From Bacilli bacterium (lineage in GTDB: Bacteria; Bacillota_I; Bacilli_A; RF39; UBA660): a DNA stretch of 36,553 bases. The notes under the pieces are model-generated. The model saw only the letters and a list, made by a program, of their open reading frames with translations. It made no database searches and had not been told where the DNA came from. The DNA is taken from assembly GCA_017527675.1 (NCBI GenBank), contig JAFXPU010000022.1:1-36553 (forward strand), written 5' to 3'. The translations under genes were made by a program, and so were the position numbers. This document shows positions 6,866 through 14,425 of this stretch, piece after piece (position 1 is the first letter of the stretch; the number at the start of each line of letters is the position of its first letter).

Positions 6866-7624
6866 ATGAATAGTAGCGATAAAAAAATAATAGGATATGA
6901 TGCTAATACGGGTTTTCCTATCTATGAAGAAGAAGATAAAAAGATTTTAAGATTTAATACTCAAACAGGAGCACCAATATATGAAAAAAAAGAAGATAAT
7001 ATAGTTGGATATGATCCTAATACTGGAGAGCCTATTTATAATGGTGAAGAAAATCTTATGGAAAGCAAAAAAAGTAAAGTTATGGTAGGATTTGATCCAA
7101 AAACGGGTTTTCCAATTTATGAGGAAAATAGTTCTGTTAATTATGAAAAAGTAATCAATATTAAAATGAGTTTTTTAGAAAAAATATTTTGTCTAGGCAT
7201 ACATATTGCTGCAGCTATATTTGCTTTTTATGGTTTTGTAGTAACATGGTGTGGAATAGTAGCTGGAATTTTATTAGTATCTTTTGTTTTAATTGATATT
7301 ATTATATATAAAAAGCAATTACAAAAGAATATTAATAGTAATAATATTCATACTGATAAAATATCTTTTAATAAGTCATATAAGCTATTATATATATTAA
7401 TGGTTATAGCATTCTTTGTAATATATATAGCTATGTGTAGTAAATATAATGCATTAAATGCTGATGGTAATGGTTGGGATGATGCATCTGGCGGGGGAGC
7501 TGGCTGGTATGCTATACTGTTTTTTTGGCCATTATATGTTGTAATTTTATTTGGACTATTTGCATCTGGAATGGGTTTTTTAAGCAGAAGAAAAAGAGAA
7601 ATTAGAAAAAATATTAATTTATAA
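6866..7624 (+). CDS. Four-helix membrane protein with N-terminal GYDPNTGxPIYE repeats
   Basis: Function unknown. The 252-residue protein starts with a cytosolic-looking segment (1-90) holding four copies of a 12-residue motif: GYDANTGFPIYE, RFNTQTGAPIYE, GYDPNTGEPIYN and GFDPKTGFPIYE, separated by acidic linkers of varying length. Four hydrophobic stretches follow (about 103-123, 124-146, 172-190, 216-240), the last two separated by a Gly/Trp-rich loop. A basic C-terminus (RRKREIRK) suggests that the end is cytosolic. It has its own promoter and sits between nusG and rplK, where many genomes have no gene. The repeats could be a peptide-binding or assembly module; this is speculation. Confidence 0.85.
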   Translation: MNSSDKKIIGYDANTGFPIYEEEDKKILRFNTQTGAPIYEKKEDNIVGYDPNTGEPIYNGEENLMESKKSKVMVGFDPKTGFPIYEENSSVNYEKVINIKMSFLEKIFCLGIHIAAAIFAFYGFVVTWCGIVAGILLVSFVLIDIIIYKKQLQKNINSNNIHTDKISFNKSYKLLYILMVIAFFVIYIAMCSKYNALNADGNGWDDASGGGAGWYAILFFWPLYVVILFGLFASGMGFLSRRKREIRKNINL

Positions 7625-7631
7625 AAAAGTG

Positions 7632-7660
7632 TTGAAAAATAAAAAAAAATATGTTATTAT
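7632..7660 (+). promoter_or_regulatory. Strong promoter of the rplK-rplA operon
   Basis: TTGAAA (7632-7637), 17 bases, TATTAT (7655-7660), with TG at 7652-7653. Predicted start near 7667. Confidence 0.85.
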
Positions 7661-7665
7661 TAATT

Positions 7666-7754
7666 AGCTATATGTTTATATAGCTTTTTAGTGGGAGCAA
7701 TATCAAGCGGATGCATTTGAACCACGGCGAAAAAATATTATTATATAGGAGGTG
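7666..7754 (+). promoter_or_regulatory. rplK leader with 5' hairpin and L1-binding mimic
   Basis: The transcript should begin with an eight-pair hairpin (AGCTATAT 7666-7673, loop GTTT, ATATAGCT 7678-7685). It is followed by GTGGGAGCA (7691-7699) and TGCATTTGAACCAC (7712-7725). GTGG/CCAC and GCA/TGC pair around an asymmetric loop, imitating the L1 site of 23S rRNA (GTGGGAG ... TTGAAATACCAC). Ribosomal protein L1 is known to repress its own operon through such mimics. Confidence 0.75.
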
Positions 7755-7760
7755 TTTTTC

Positions 7761-8183
7761 GTGGCACAAGCAGTTAAGAAAATTAAAATTCAAATTCCAG
7801 CAGGAAAAGCTACACCAGCTCCACCAGTAGGAACTGTTTTAGGACCAGCCGGAATTAATTTACAAGAGTTCTGTACAAAATACAATGATGCAACTAAAGA
7901 TAAAATGGGTGACATTTTACCAGTTGAAATTTCTATTTATGAAGATAGAACATTTGATTTTGTAATTAAGACTCCACCAACAGCATTCTTAATTAAGAAA
8001 GTATGTAATCTTAAAAAAGGTTCTGCTAAAGGTAAGAATGATGTAGTTGGAACAATCAGCAAGGCTAAATTACGTGAAGTTGCTGAAATTAAATTACCAG
8101 ATTTAAATTGTTACACAGTTGAAGACGCTATGAAAATTGTTGAAGGCACTGCTATCAACATGGGCGTTAAAGTAGAAGACTAA
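7761..8183 (+). CDS. rplK: 50S ribosomal protein L11
   Basis: L11 binds the GTPase-associated region of 23S rRNA. The 140-residue sequence has the typical N-terminal domain (KIQIPAGKATPAPPVG, then LGPAGINLQEFC) and the C-terminal RNA-binding domain ending with the conserved TVEDAMKIVEGTA and NMGVKV. I chose GTG at 7761 because AGGAGGTG (7747-7754) lies six bases before it; the in-frame GTG at 7752 is part of that ribosome binding site. It is the first gene of the rplK-rplA operon and is probably repressed by L1 through the leader mimic upstream. Confidence 0.97.
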   Translation: MAQAVKKIKIQIPAGKATPAPPVGTVLGPAGINLQEFCTKYNDATKDKMGDILPVEISIYEDRTFDFVIKTPPTAFLIKKVCNLKKGSAKGKNDVVGTISKAKLREVAEIKLPDLNCYTVEDAMKIVEGTAINMGVKVED

Positions 8184-8200
8184 TTAAATAAAATTACATA

Positions 8201-8240
8201 GGTTTACCTATGTGGGAGGAATTTATCCGCTAACGACCAC
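8201..8240 (+). promoter_or_regulatory. Second L1-binding mimic between rplK and rplA
   Basis: A hairpin (ACATAGG, loop TTTA, CCTATGT, about 8197-8213) is followed by GTGGGAGGA (8212-8220), ATTTA, TCC (8226-8228), GCTAACGA and CCAC (8237-8240). GTGG/CCAC and GGA/TCC form two short helices with an asymmetric loop, the L1-type fold. It ends just before the rplA ribosome binding site (AAGGAGG, 8243-8249), so bound L1 could block translation of its own gene. Confidence 0.75.
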
Positions 8241-8254
8241 ACAAGGAGGTTTAT

Positions 8255-8950
8255 ATGAAGAAAGGTAAAAAATATTTAGAAGCAGCTTCAAAAATCGAAA
8301 AGAATAAATTATATACTAAAGAAGAAGCTGTAAAACTAGTTAAAGAAACTAGCACTGCTAAATTTGATGAATCAGTTGAATTAGTTTTAAGATTAAATCT
8401 TGATACTAAAAAAGCTGATCAACAATTAAGAGGTGCAACTGTATTACCAAATGGTATTGGTAAAACTAAAACTGTTTTAGTACTTGCTCGTGGTGAACAA
8501 GCTAAAGCAGCTAAAGAAGCAGGTGCAGATTTTGTTGGAGATATGGACATGATTGAAAAAATCGAAAAAGAAAATTGGTTCGGTTTTGATACTATGATTG
8601 CTACTCCAGATATGATGCCAGCTTTAGGTAAAATTGGACGTGTTTTAGGTCCAAAAGGATTAATGCCAAACCCAAAAACTGGTACAGTTACTATGGATAC
8701 TAAAAGAGCTGTTGAAGACGTTAAAAAAGGACGTGTTGAATACAGAACTGATTCATTTGGTAACGTTGCTGTTATTATTGGTAAAGTATCATTTGATGAA
8801 ACTAAATTACTAGAAAATTTAAATGCCTTTGTTACATTAATTTTAAAAACTAAACCAGCAGTAGTTAAAGGTAAATATGTTAAGAACATATCTATTTCAA
8901 CTACAATGGGTCCTGGAATTAAAATTGATGCTAACGAATTTAGTATTTAG
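8255..8950 (+). CDS. rplA: 50S ribosomal protein L1
   Basis: L1 forms the mobile stalk at the ribosomal E site and is also a translational repressor. The 231-residue protein shows the family pattern: [22 protein letters not shown] at the start (shown here in part), the RNA-binding [17 protein letters not shown] segment (about 128-144), and a C-terminal [13 protein letters not shown]. Length is standard. ATG at 8255 is preceded by AAGGAGG. It shares the operon with rplK; a mimic of its rRNA site lies directly upstream. A new promoter follows three bases after its stop codon. Confidence 0.97.
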   Translation: MKKGKKYLEAASKIEKNKLYTKEEAVKLVKETSTAKFDESVELVLRLNLDTKKADQQLRGATVLPNGIGKTKTVLVLARGEQAKAAKEAGADFVGDMDMIEKIEKENWFGFDTMIATPDMMPALGKIGRVLGPKGLMPNPKTGTVTMDTKRAVEDVKKGRVEYRTDSFGNVAVIIGKVSFDETKLLENLNAFVTLILKTKPAVVKGKYVKNISISTTMGPGIKIDANEFSI

Positions 8951-8952
8951 TA

Positions 8953-8981
8953 TTTACAATTTGAAAACATTGTGTTATAAT
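8953..8981 (+). promoter_or_regulatory. Promoter of the rplJ-rplL operon
   Basis: TTTACA (8953-8958), 17 bases, TATAAT (8976-8981), with TG at 8973-8974. Expected start near 8988. Confidence 0.8.
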
Positions 8982-8987
8982 TAACAT

Positions 8988-9087
8988 GTTTTGAAGTACC
9001 GGAGACAGTAGGGGAGCAATCTTAATAATCCTACCGAGGAACTTAAGTAATTAAGAATCCAAAGTCTCCTTGCGGAGACTTTTTTTA
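8988..9087 (+). promoter_or_regulatory. L10 leader (rplJL attenuation region)
   Basis: The leader carries GGAGACAGTAGGGGAG (from 9001), AATCCTACCGAGGAA (from 9027) and AGTCTCC (9063-9069). GTAGG pairs with CCTAC, and GGAGAC (9001-9006) pairs with GTCTCC (9064-9069). The same GTCTCC is the left arm of the terminator hairpin that follows, so the two structures exclude each other. This is the layout of the known Firmicutes L10 leader, in which the L10(L12)4 complex binds its own mRNA and controls read-through. Confidence 0.85.
9063..9087 (+). terminator. Attenuator hairpin before rplJ
   Basis: AGTCTCC (9063-9069), loop TTGC, GGAGACT (9074-9080), then a run of Ts. It lies 26 bases before the rplJ start, so it must be regulatory rather than the end of an operon. 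Confidence 0.88.
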
Positions 9088-9112
9088 CGGTATTAAATGA
9101 TAAGGAGGATAT

Positions 9113-9607
9113 ATGGCTAATCAAAAAATATTAGATCAAAAACAACTTGTTATTGATGAGATTGCTAAAAATGTAGCTGATTCTAAATCATTTATTTTCT
9201 TAGAAAACCATGGTTTAACTGTGGCTGAGATGACTGAATTAAGAAGAAAATTAAGAGAATCTGATTCAGAATTAAAGATTTATAAAAATACATTAGTTAA
9301 TCGTGCATTAACAACAATGAATATTGATTTAAAAGATGAATTAAATGGTCCAAAAGTTGTTGCTTTTGGTTCAGATTCCATTGCTCCAATTAAAACAGTT
9401 AGTGAATTTGCTAAAACTCATACTAATTTAGAAATGAAAATTGGTATTGTTGATGGTAATATCACTACACTTGATGTATTGGAACAATTAGCATCTATCC
9501 CATCAAGAGATACATTGCTTACAATGTTTGCAAGTGGACTTATGGGTGTTGCAAGAGACTTTGCTATTTGCCTAGATTTACATGCTAAAAATCTAGAAGA
9601 AAAATAA
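9113..9607 (+). CDS. rplJ: 50S ribosomal protein L10
   Basis: L10 anchors the L7/L12 dimers to the ribosome. The 164-residue protein has the expected start (QKQLVIDEIAKNVADSKSF), the conserved EMTELRRKLRE motif and YKNTLVNRAL (about 56-65) that contacts rRNA, then a C-terminal helix for L12 binding. ATG at 9113 is preceded by AAGGAGG. It is the first gene of the rplJL operon, controlled by the L10 leader upstream. Confidence 0.97.
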   Translation: MANQKILDQKQLVIDEIAKNVADSKSFIFLENHGLTVAEMTELRRKLRESDSELKIYKNTLVNRALTTMNIDLKDELNGPKVVAFGSDSIAPIKTVSEFAKTHTNLEMKIGIVDGNITTLDVLEQLASIPSRDTLLTMFASGLMGVARDFAICLDLHAKNLEEK

Positions 9608-9637
9608 AAATAAATAATTAAGAGGGAGGAATATAAA

Positions 9638-10012
9638 ATGGCAAAATTAAGCGCAAAAGAAATTATCGATTCTCTAAAAGAAATGACTCTTTTAGAAATT
9701 AAAGAAGTAGTAGATTTAATGAAGGAAGAATTTGGTGTAGATCCATCTGCAGTTGCAGTTGCTGCTCCTGCTGCTGGTGCTGCTGTTGCAGCTGATGCTA
9801 CTCCATCTACAGTTGATGTAGTATTAGCTAACGCTGGTGCTAACAAAATCAACGTTATCAAATTAGTTAAAGAAATCACTGGTTTAGGATTAGGTGAAGC
9901 TAAAGCTATCGCTGATAACGGTGGAGTTGTTAAAGAAAAAGTTTCTGCTGATGAAGCTAATGAATTAAAAGCTAAATTTGAAGAAGCTGGCGCTACTATC
10001 GAATTAAAATAA
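9638..10012 (+). CDS. rplL: 50S ribosomal protein L7/L12
   Basis: The stalk protein that recruits translational GTPases. The 124-residue protein has the N-terminal dimerisation domain (1-32), an Ala-rich hinge (about 37-55) and the highly conserved C-terminal domain (NKINVIKLVKEITGLGLGEA, then KAIADNGGVVKE). The start has GGGAGG at a good distance. It lies 30 bp after rplJ in the same operon; an extra strong ribosome binding site fits the need for several copies per ribosome. Confidence 0.98.
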   Translation: MAKLSAKEIIDSLKEMTLLEIKEVVDLMKEEFGVDPSAVAVAAPAAGAAVAADATPSTVDVVLANAGANKINVIKLVKEITGLGLGEAKAIADNGGVVKEKVSADEANELKAKFEEAGATIELK

Positions 10013-10031
10013 TTAAATTATAATTAACTTT

Positions 10032-10058
10032 AAGCCTATACATTTAATGTATGGGCTT
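10032..10058 (+). terminator. Hairpin after rplL, weak terminator or processing site
   Basis: AAGCCTATACA (10032-10042) and TGTATGGGCTT (10048-10058) form 11 pairs with one G-U over a five-base loop. No proper T run follows (TAAGTGGTTTT), so termination is probably partial and may lower expression of the methyltransferase gene relative to rplL. Confidence 0.6.
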
Positions 10059-10082
10059 TAAGTGGTTTTAAAGGGTGATAAG

Positions 10083-10655
10083 ATGGCTCATTATTTTACT
10101 AACGAAAATATTGAATCGAAGATAGTAGAAACTAAATGTTATGTTAATGATATAGAACTTAAGTTATTAACAGATAATGGTGTTTTTTCTAAAAAAGGAC
10201 TAGACTTTGGTACTAGAACTCTTCTTGAAAGTCTACCTCATATTGAGGGAAGTGTTTTAGATATAGGCTGTGGTTATGGTCCTATTGGTATTTATTTAGC
10301 TAAGATGGGTGCTAATGTTGATATGTGTGATATTAACAAACGTGCTTTAAAATTAGCTAAAGATAATGTTAAATTAAATAATGTAGAGGCAAATGTATTT
10401 GAATCAGACTTATATAGTAATGTTAATAAAAAATACAACTACATTATTTCTAATCCACCTATTAGGGTAGGAAACGAAATATTATATAAATTATTGCTTG
10501 GAGCAAAAGAATATATGCTAGATTCTGGACATTTAATAATTGTAGTAAATAAGGATCAAGGAGCTAAAACAATAGCTAAAAAATTAGAAAATTCTTATAA
10601 AGTAGAAATTATTAAGAAAAATAAAGGATTTTTTGTAATTGATTGCCAAATATAG
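10083..10655 (+). CDS. RsmC/YbxB-like class I methyltransferase
   Basis: An S-adenosylmethionine-dependent methyltransferase of the RsmC family, which methylates the exocyclic amine of a guanine in 16S rRNA. The 190-residue protein has the SAM-binding motif VLDIGCGYGPIGI (about 60-72) and the substrate motif NPPIR (about 124-128), typical of N-methyltransferases of the RsmC type. It is the short one-domain form, like Bacillus YbxB, which also lies between rplL and rpoB. I chose ATG at 10083 with AAGGGTGAT upstream; an in-frame GTG at 10062 lies in the hairpin region and has no site. The rpoB promoter begins right after the stop codon. Confidence 0.92.
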   Translation: MAHYFTNENIESKIVETKCYVNDIELKLLTDNGVFSKKGLDFGTRTLLESLPHIEGSVLDIGCGYGPIGIYLAKMGANVDMCDINKRALKLAKDNVKLNNVEANVFESDLYSNVNKKYNYIISNPPIRVGNEILYKLLLGAKEYMLDSGHLIIVVNKDQGAKTIAKKLENSYKVEIIKKNKGFFVIDCQI

Positions 10656-10684
10656 TTGACAATTGATTGGCAAAAGAGTAAAAT
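10656..10684 (+). promoter_or_regulatory. Strong promoter of rpoB-rpoC
   Basis: TTGACA (10656-10661), 17 bases, TAAAAT (10679-10684); the -35 touches the stop codon of the gene before. TTGCCAA (10643-10649) and TTGGCAA (10667-10673) are inverted copies on either side of the -35 and could be an operator. Confidence 0.82.
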
Positions 10685-10696
10685 TATATAGTGGTG

Positions 10697-10723
10697 GCAT
10701 ATATTGTTTTGCCCAATATGTGC
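10697..10723 (+). promoter_or_regulatory. Hairpin in the rpoB leader
   Basis: GCATATATTG (10697-10706) and CAATATGTGC (10714-10723) form ten pairs with one G-U and a seven-base loop, beginning a few bases after the predicted transcription start. No T run follows. It may stabilise the mRNA 5' end or be a control site. Confidence 0.65.
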
Positions 10724-10756
10724 GTTTCAAAAAATATTAGTATATGGGGTGAAAAA

Positions 10757-13700
10757 GTGGCTTATACAATTAAGAAATTCGGTGATTACCGTGAAAGAAG
10801 AAGTTATGCAAAAACTAAAAATGCAATAGAAATGACAAATTTGTTAGACATTCAAAAGAAGTCATATGAATGGTTTATAACAGATGGTATCAAAGAAGTA
10901 TTTGATGATATTTTTCCAGTAGAGAGCTTTACTGGAAATTTAACGCTTGAATTTGGTGAATACTCTTTTGATGAACCAAGATATTCAATTAAAGGTTGCA
11001 AGGATAGATATGCAACATATGCTGCACCTTTAAAAGTAGCTGCTAGATTATTCAATCATGAAACAGGAGAGGTAAAAGAACAAACTATCTATTTAGGTGA
11101 TATGCCTATTATGACAGAAAGTGGAACATTCGTTATTAATGGTGCTGAACGTGTTATTGTTTCTCAATTAGTTCGTTCTCCATCTGTATACTTTGGTCGT
11201 GAAGTAGATAAAAAGAATGGTAAATTAATTATTACTTCTCAAGTTATTCCAACTCGTGGAACATGGCTTGAATATGAAACTGATGCTCGTGATGTTATTT
11301 ATGTTAGAATTGATAGAACTCGTAAAGTTCCAATTACTACATTCTTAAGAGCTATTGGTTTATCATCTGATGCCGATATTGTTGATTTATTCGGAGAAGA
11401 TGAATTAATCTTAAAAACAATTGAAAAAGATACTAATAAAAATACTGATGAATCATTAATTGATATTCACTCTAAATTAAGACCTGGTGAACCATCAACA
11501 TTAGATTCTGCTAAGAACCAATTAATATCTAGATTCTTTGATTCATTTAGATATGACTTAGCTAAAGTAGGACGTTATAAATTTAATAAAAAATTAAATA
11601 TTTGTGATCGTTTACTAGGATGTAAATTAGCTGAAACTATTAAAGTTGGTAAAGAAGTTATAGCTAATAAAGATGATATTGTAACTAAAGAATTATTGGA
11701 AAAATTAAAACCAGTTTTTGCTGATGGTTATAATGTTAAAGAAGTTTTAATTAATCAAGAACTAGATTCTTACAATAAAGTACAAACTTGTAAGGTATAC
11801 TCAAAAGTTAATCCAGATAAAGTTATTACTTTAATTGGTAATGATCAATCAATTGATTTAAAACGTTTAACTATTTCTGATATTTATGCATCTGTATCTT
11901 ATTATTTAAATTTACATGATGGTATTGGTAATTATGATGAAATTGACCACTTATCTAATCGTCGTGTTAGACAAGTTGGTGAATTATTACAAAATCAATT
12001 TAGAATTGGTATTTCACGTATTGAGAGAGTTATTCGTGATCGTATGTCAACTCAAGAGTTAGCTGATGTAACTCCAAAAACATTAATTAACATACGTCCA
12101 TTAACTGCTGCTATTAAAGAATTCTTTGGTAGCTCACAATTATCTCAATTCATGGATCAAACTAACCCAGTTGCTGAGTTAGCTAATAAACGTCGTTTAT
12201 CTTCTTTAGGACCTGGTGGTTTATCAAGAGATCGTGCTGGTATGGAAGTACGTGACGTTAACCCATCTCACTATGGAAGATTATGTCCAATCGAATCTCC
12301 AGAAGGACCAAACATTGGACTTATTACTGCTTTAGCTTCATATGCTAAGGTAAATGATTATGGTTTCATTATGACTCCATATTGTAAAGTTAAAGATGGT
12401 AAAGTAACTGATGAAATAGTTTATATGACAGCAGATGAAGAACTTGATTATCATATTTCTCAAGCTACTGTTAAATTAAATGATAATAATGAATTTGAAG
12501 CTGATCGTGTTCCAGTTCGTTATCGTGGTGAAAATATAATTATTCCATCTAAAGATGTTGATTATATTGACGTTTCATCACAACAAGTTGTATCTGTAAC
12601 TACTGCAGGTATTCCATTCTTGGAGCATGATGATGGTAAACGTGCCTTGATGGGTGCTAACATGCAACGTCAAGCAATCCCTCTATTACAACCAGAAGCA
12701 CCAATTGTTGGTACTGGTATTGAAGCAATTTCTGCTCGTGATAGTGGTGCTGTTATTATAGCAAAAGCAGATGGTGTAGTTGATTATGCCGATGCTAAAA
12801 AAATCATCGTTAAAACAAAAGGTGGAGATGACACATACTACTTAAATGGTTTTGATCGTTCAAATGCTGGTACATGTTATCATCAAAAACCAATTGTTAG
12901 AACTGGTGATAAAGTTAAAAAAGATCAAATTATTGCTGATGGTCCATCAACTGATAAAGGTGAGATGGCCTTAGGTAAAAACGTTACTGTTGCTTTCATG
13001 AACTTTAATGGTTATAACTATGAGGATGCTGTTATTCTAAATGAAAGATTAGTACGTGATGATGTTTATACATCTATTCACATTCAAGATTATCAAATTG
13101 AATGTCGTGATACTAAACTAGGACCTGAAGAGTTCACAAGAGATATTCCAAATGTTTCTGAAGAATCTCGTAAGAACCTAGATGAAAATGGAATTATTGC
13201 TATTGGTACTGAAGTTAAAGATGATGATATCTTAGTTGGTAAAGTAACTCCAAAAGGTATGGCTGAATTAACTTCAGAAGAAAAATTATTACATGCAATT
13301 TTTGGTGAAAAAACTCGTGAAGTTAGAGATACATCACTTCGTGTACCACATGGTGGTGGCGGTATTGTTCATGATATTAAAATCTTCACTAAAGAAGATA
13401 CAGATGAACTACCAGCTGGTGTTTCTAAAATAATTCGTGTTTATATAGCTCAAAAACGTAAAATAACTGTTGGTGATAAGATGGCTGGTCGTCATGGTAA
13501 CAAAGGTGTTATTTCCCTTGTATTACCATCAGAAGATATGCCATATATGGCTGATGGTACACCAATTGATATCTTATTAAATCCACTTGGAGTTCCATCT
13601 CGTATGAACATTGGACAGATTCTTGAAATGCACTTAGGTGCTGCTGCTAAAAAATTAAATTGCTATGTTGCAACTCCAGTATTTAGTGGTGCTGAACGTG

Positions 13701-14425
13701 GTGAAATAATTGATGCTTTAAAAGAAGCTGGACTTGACGAAGATGGTAAGACTGTTTTATATGATGGTCGTACAGGTGAACCATTTGATAATCGTATTTC
13801 TGTTGGTGTTATGTATATGATTAAATTACATCACATGGTTGATGATAAATTACATGCTCGTTCAACTGGACCATATAGTTTAGTTACTCAACAACCACTT
13901 GGTGGTAAAGCTCAATTTGGTGGTCAGAGATTTGGAGAAATGGAAGTTTGGGCATTATATGCTTATGGTGCTGCTCATGTTCTTCAAGAAATGATGACTG
14001 TTAAATCAGATGACGTTGTTGGTCGTGTTAAGGTTTATGAAGCCTTAGTTAAAGGAACACCAATTCCATCATCTGGTGTACCAGAAAGTTTCAGAGTATT
14101 AATTAAAGAGTTCCAAGCATTAGGACTTGATATTCAAGTTGTTAATGAAAATGGTCAATTAGTTGACTTAAAAGAAATTGAAGAAGCAAACGTAGATGAT
14201 GATAATAGAAAAGATGACGATAAGAAAGTTGTTTCTCAATTAGTTGGTGCTGAAGAAGAAAAAGAAGAAATGTTTGAAGAGTATCAAGATGATTTAGATG
14301 ATGAAGAATATAACGACGAATTTGAAGATACTGATTTAGATGATGAAGAAGATGACTTCGATGATGAAGAAGAACTTGACGATGAAGACATTGACTTAGA
14401 TGACATGGAAGGGGATGAGGATTAA
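10757..14425 (+). CDS. rpoB: RNA polymerase beta subunit
   Basis: The beta subunit of RNA polymerase, 1222 residues. All main parts are present: the rifampicin pocket ([13 protein letters not shown], then [17 protein letters not shown]), [13 protein letters not shown], the catalytic-core motifs GYNYEDAV and [10 protein letters not shown], and the C-terminal clamp segment [17 protein letters not shown]. Two features stand out. Residue 477, equivalent to E. coli His526, is Asn, a change tied to rifampicin insensitivity. The last about 75 residues (from about 1145) are almost entirely Asp and Glu, much more than usual. The start is GTG at 10757 with GGGGTGA (10746-10752); an open frame continues upstream but the predicted mRNA begins near 10691. 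It overlaps rpoC by one base (TAATG). Confidence 0.97.
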   Translation: MAYTIKKFGDYRERRSYAKTKNAIEMTNLLDIQKKSYEWFITDGIKEVFDDIFPVESFTGNLTLEFGEYSFDEPRYSIKGCKDRYATYAAPLKVAARLFNHETGEVKEQTIYLGDMPIMTESGTFVINGAERVIVSQLVRSPSVYFGREVDKKNGKLIITSQVIPTRGTWLEYETDARDVIYVRIDRTRKVPITTFLRAIGLSSDADIVDLFGEDELILKTIEKDTNKNTDESLIDIHSKLRPGEPSTLDSAKNQLISRFFDSFRYDLAKVGRYKFNKKLNICDRLLGCKLAETIKVGKEVIANKDDIVTKELLEKLKPVFADGYNVKEVLINQELDSYNKVQTCKVYSKVNPDKVITLIGNDQSIDLKRLTISDIYASVSYYLNLHDGIGNYDEIDHLSNRRVRQVGELLQNQFRIGISRIERVIRDRMSTQELADVTPKTLINIRPLTAAIKEFFGSSQLSQFMDQTNPVAELANKRRLSSLGPGGLSRDRAGMEVRDVNPSHYGRLCPIESPEGPNIGLITALASYAKVNDYGFIMTPYCKVKDGKVTDEIVYMTADEELDYHISQATVKLNDNNEFEADRVPVRYRGENIIIPSKDVDYIDVSSQQVVSVTTAGIPFLEHDDGKRALMGANMQRQAIPLLQPEAPIVGTGIEAISARDSGAVIIAKADGVVDYADAKKIIVKTKGGDDTYYLNGFDRSNAGTCYHQKPIVRTGDKVKKDQIIADGPSTDKGEMALGKNVTVAFMNFNGYNYEDAVILNERLVRDDVYTSIHIQDYQIECRDTKLGPEEFTRDIPNVSEESRKNLDENGIIAIGTEVKDDDILVGKVTPKGMAELTSEEKLLHAIFGEKTREVRDTSLRVPHGGGGIVHDIKIFTKEDTDELPAGVSKIIRVYIAQKRKITVGDKMAGRHGNKGVISLVLPSEDMPYMADGTPIDILLNPLGVPSRMNIGQILEMHLGAAAKKLNCYVATPVFSGAERGEIIDALKEAGLDEDGKTVLYDGRTGEPFDNRISVGVMYMIKLHHMVDDKLHARSTGPYSLVTQQPLGGKAQFGGQRFGEMEVWALYAYGAAHVLQEMMTVKSDDVVGRVKVYEALVKGTPIPSSGVPESFRVLIKEFQALGLDIQVVNENGQLVDLKEIEEANVDDDNRKDDDKKVVSQLVGAEEEKEEMFEEYQDDLDDEEYNDEFEDTDLDDEEDDFDDEEELDDEDIDLDDMEGDED

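Noticed and set aside
7666-7690. Hairpin plus T run before rplK as an attenuator
   Set aside because: It starts at the predicted first transcribed base, too early for a normal terminator on this transcript. It is kept as a 5' hairpin.
8419-8889. Long open frame antisense to rplA
   Set aside because: It is a shadow of the highly biased rplA codons, with no ribosome binding site and no protein features.
8961-8966. TTGAAA as the -35 of the rplJ promoter
   Set aside because: It is only nine bases from the -10. TTTACA at 8953 has the correct 17-base spacing.
9418-9879. Open frame antisense to rplJ-rplL
   Set aside because: It crosses two ribosomal genes and reflects their codon bias only.
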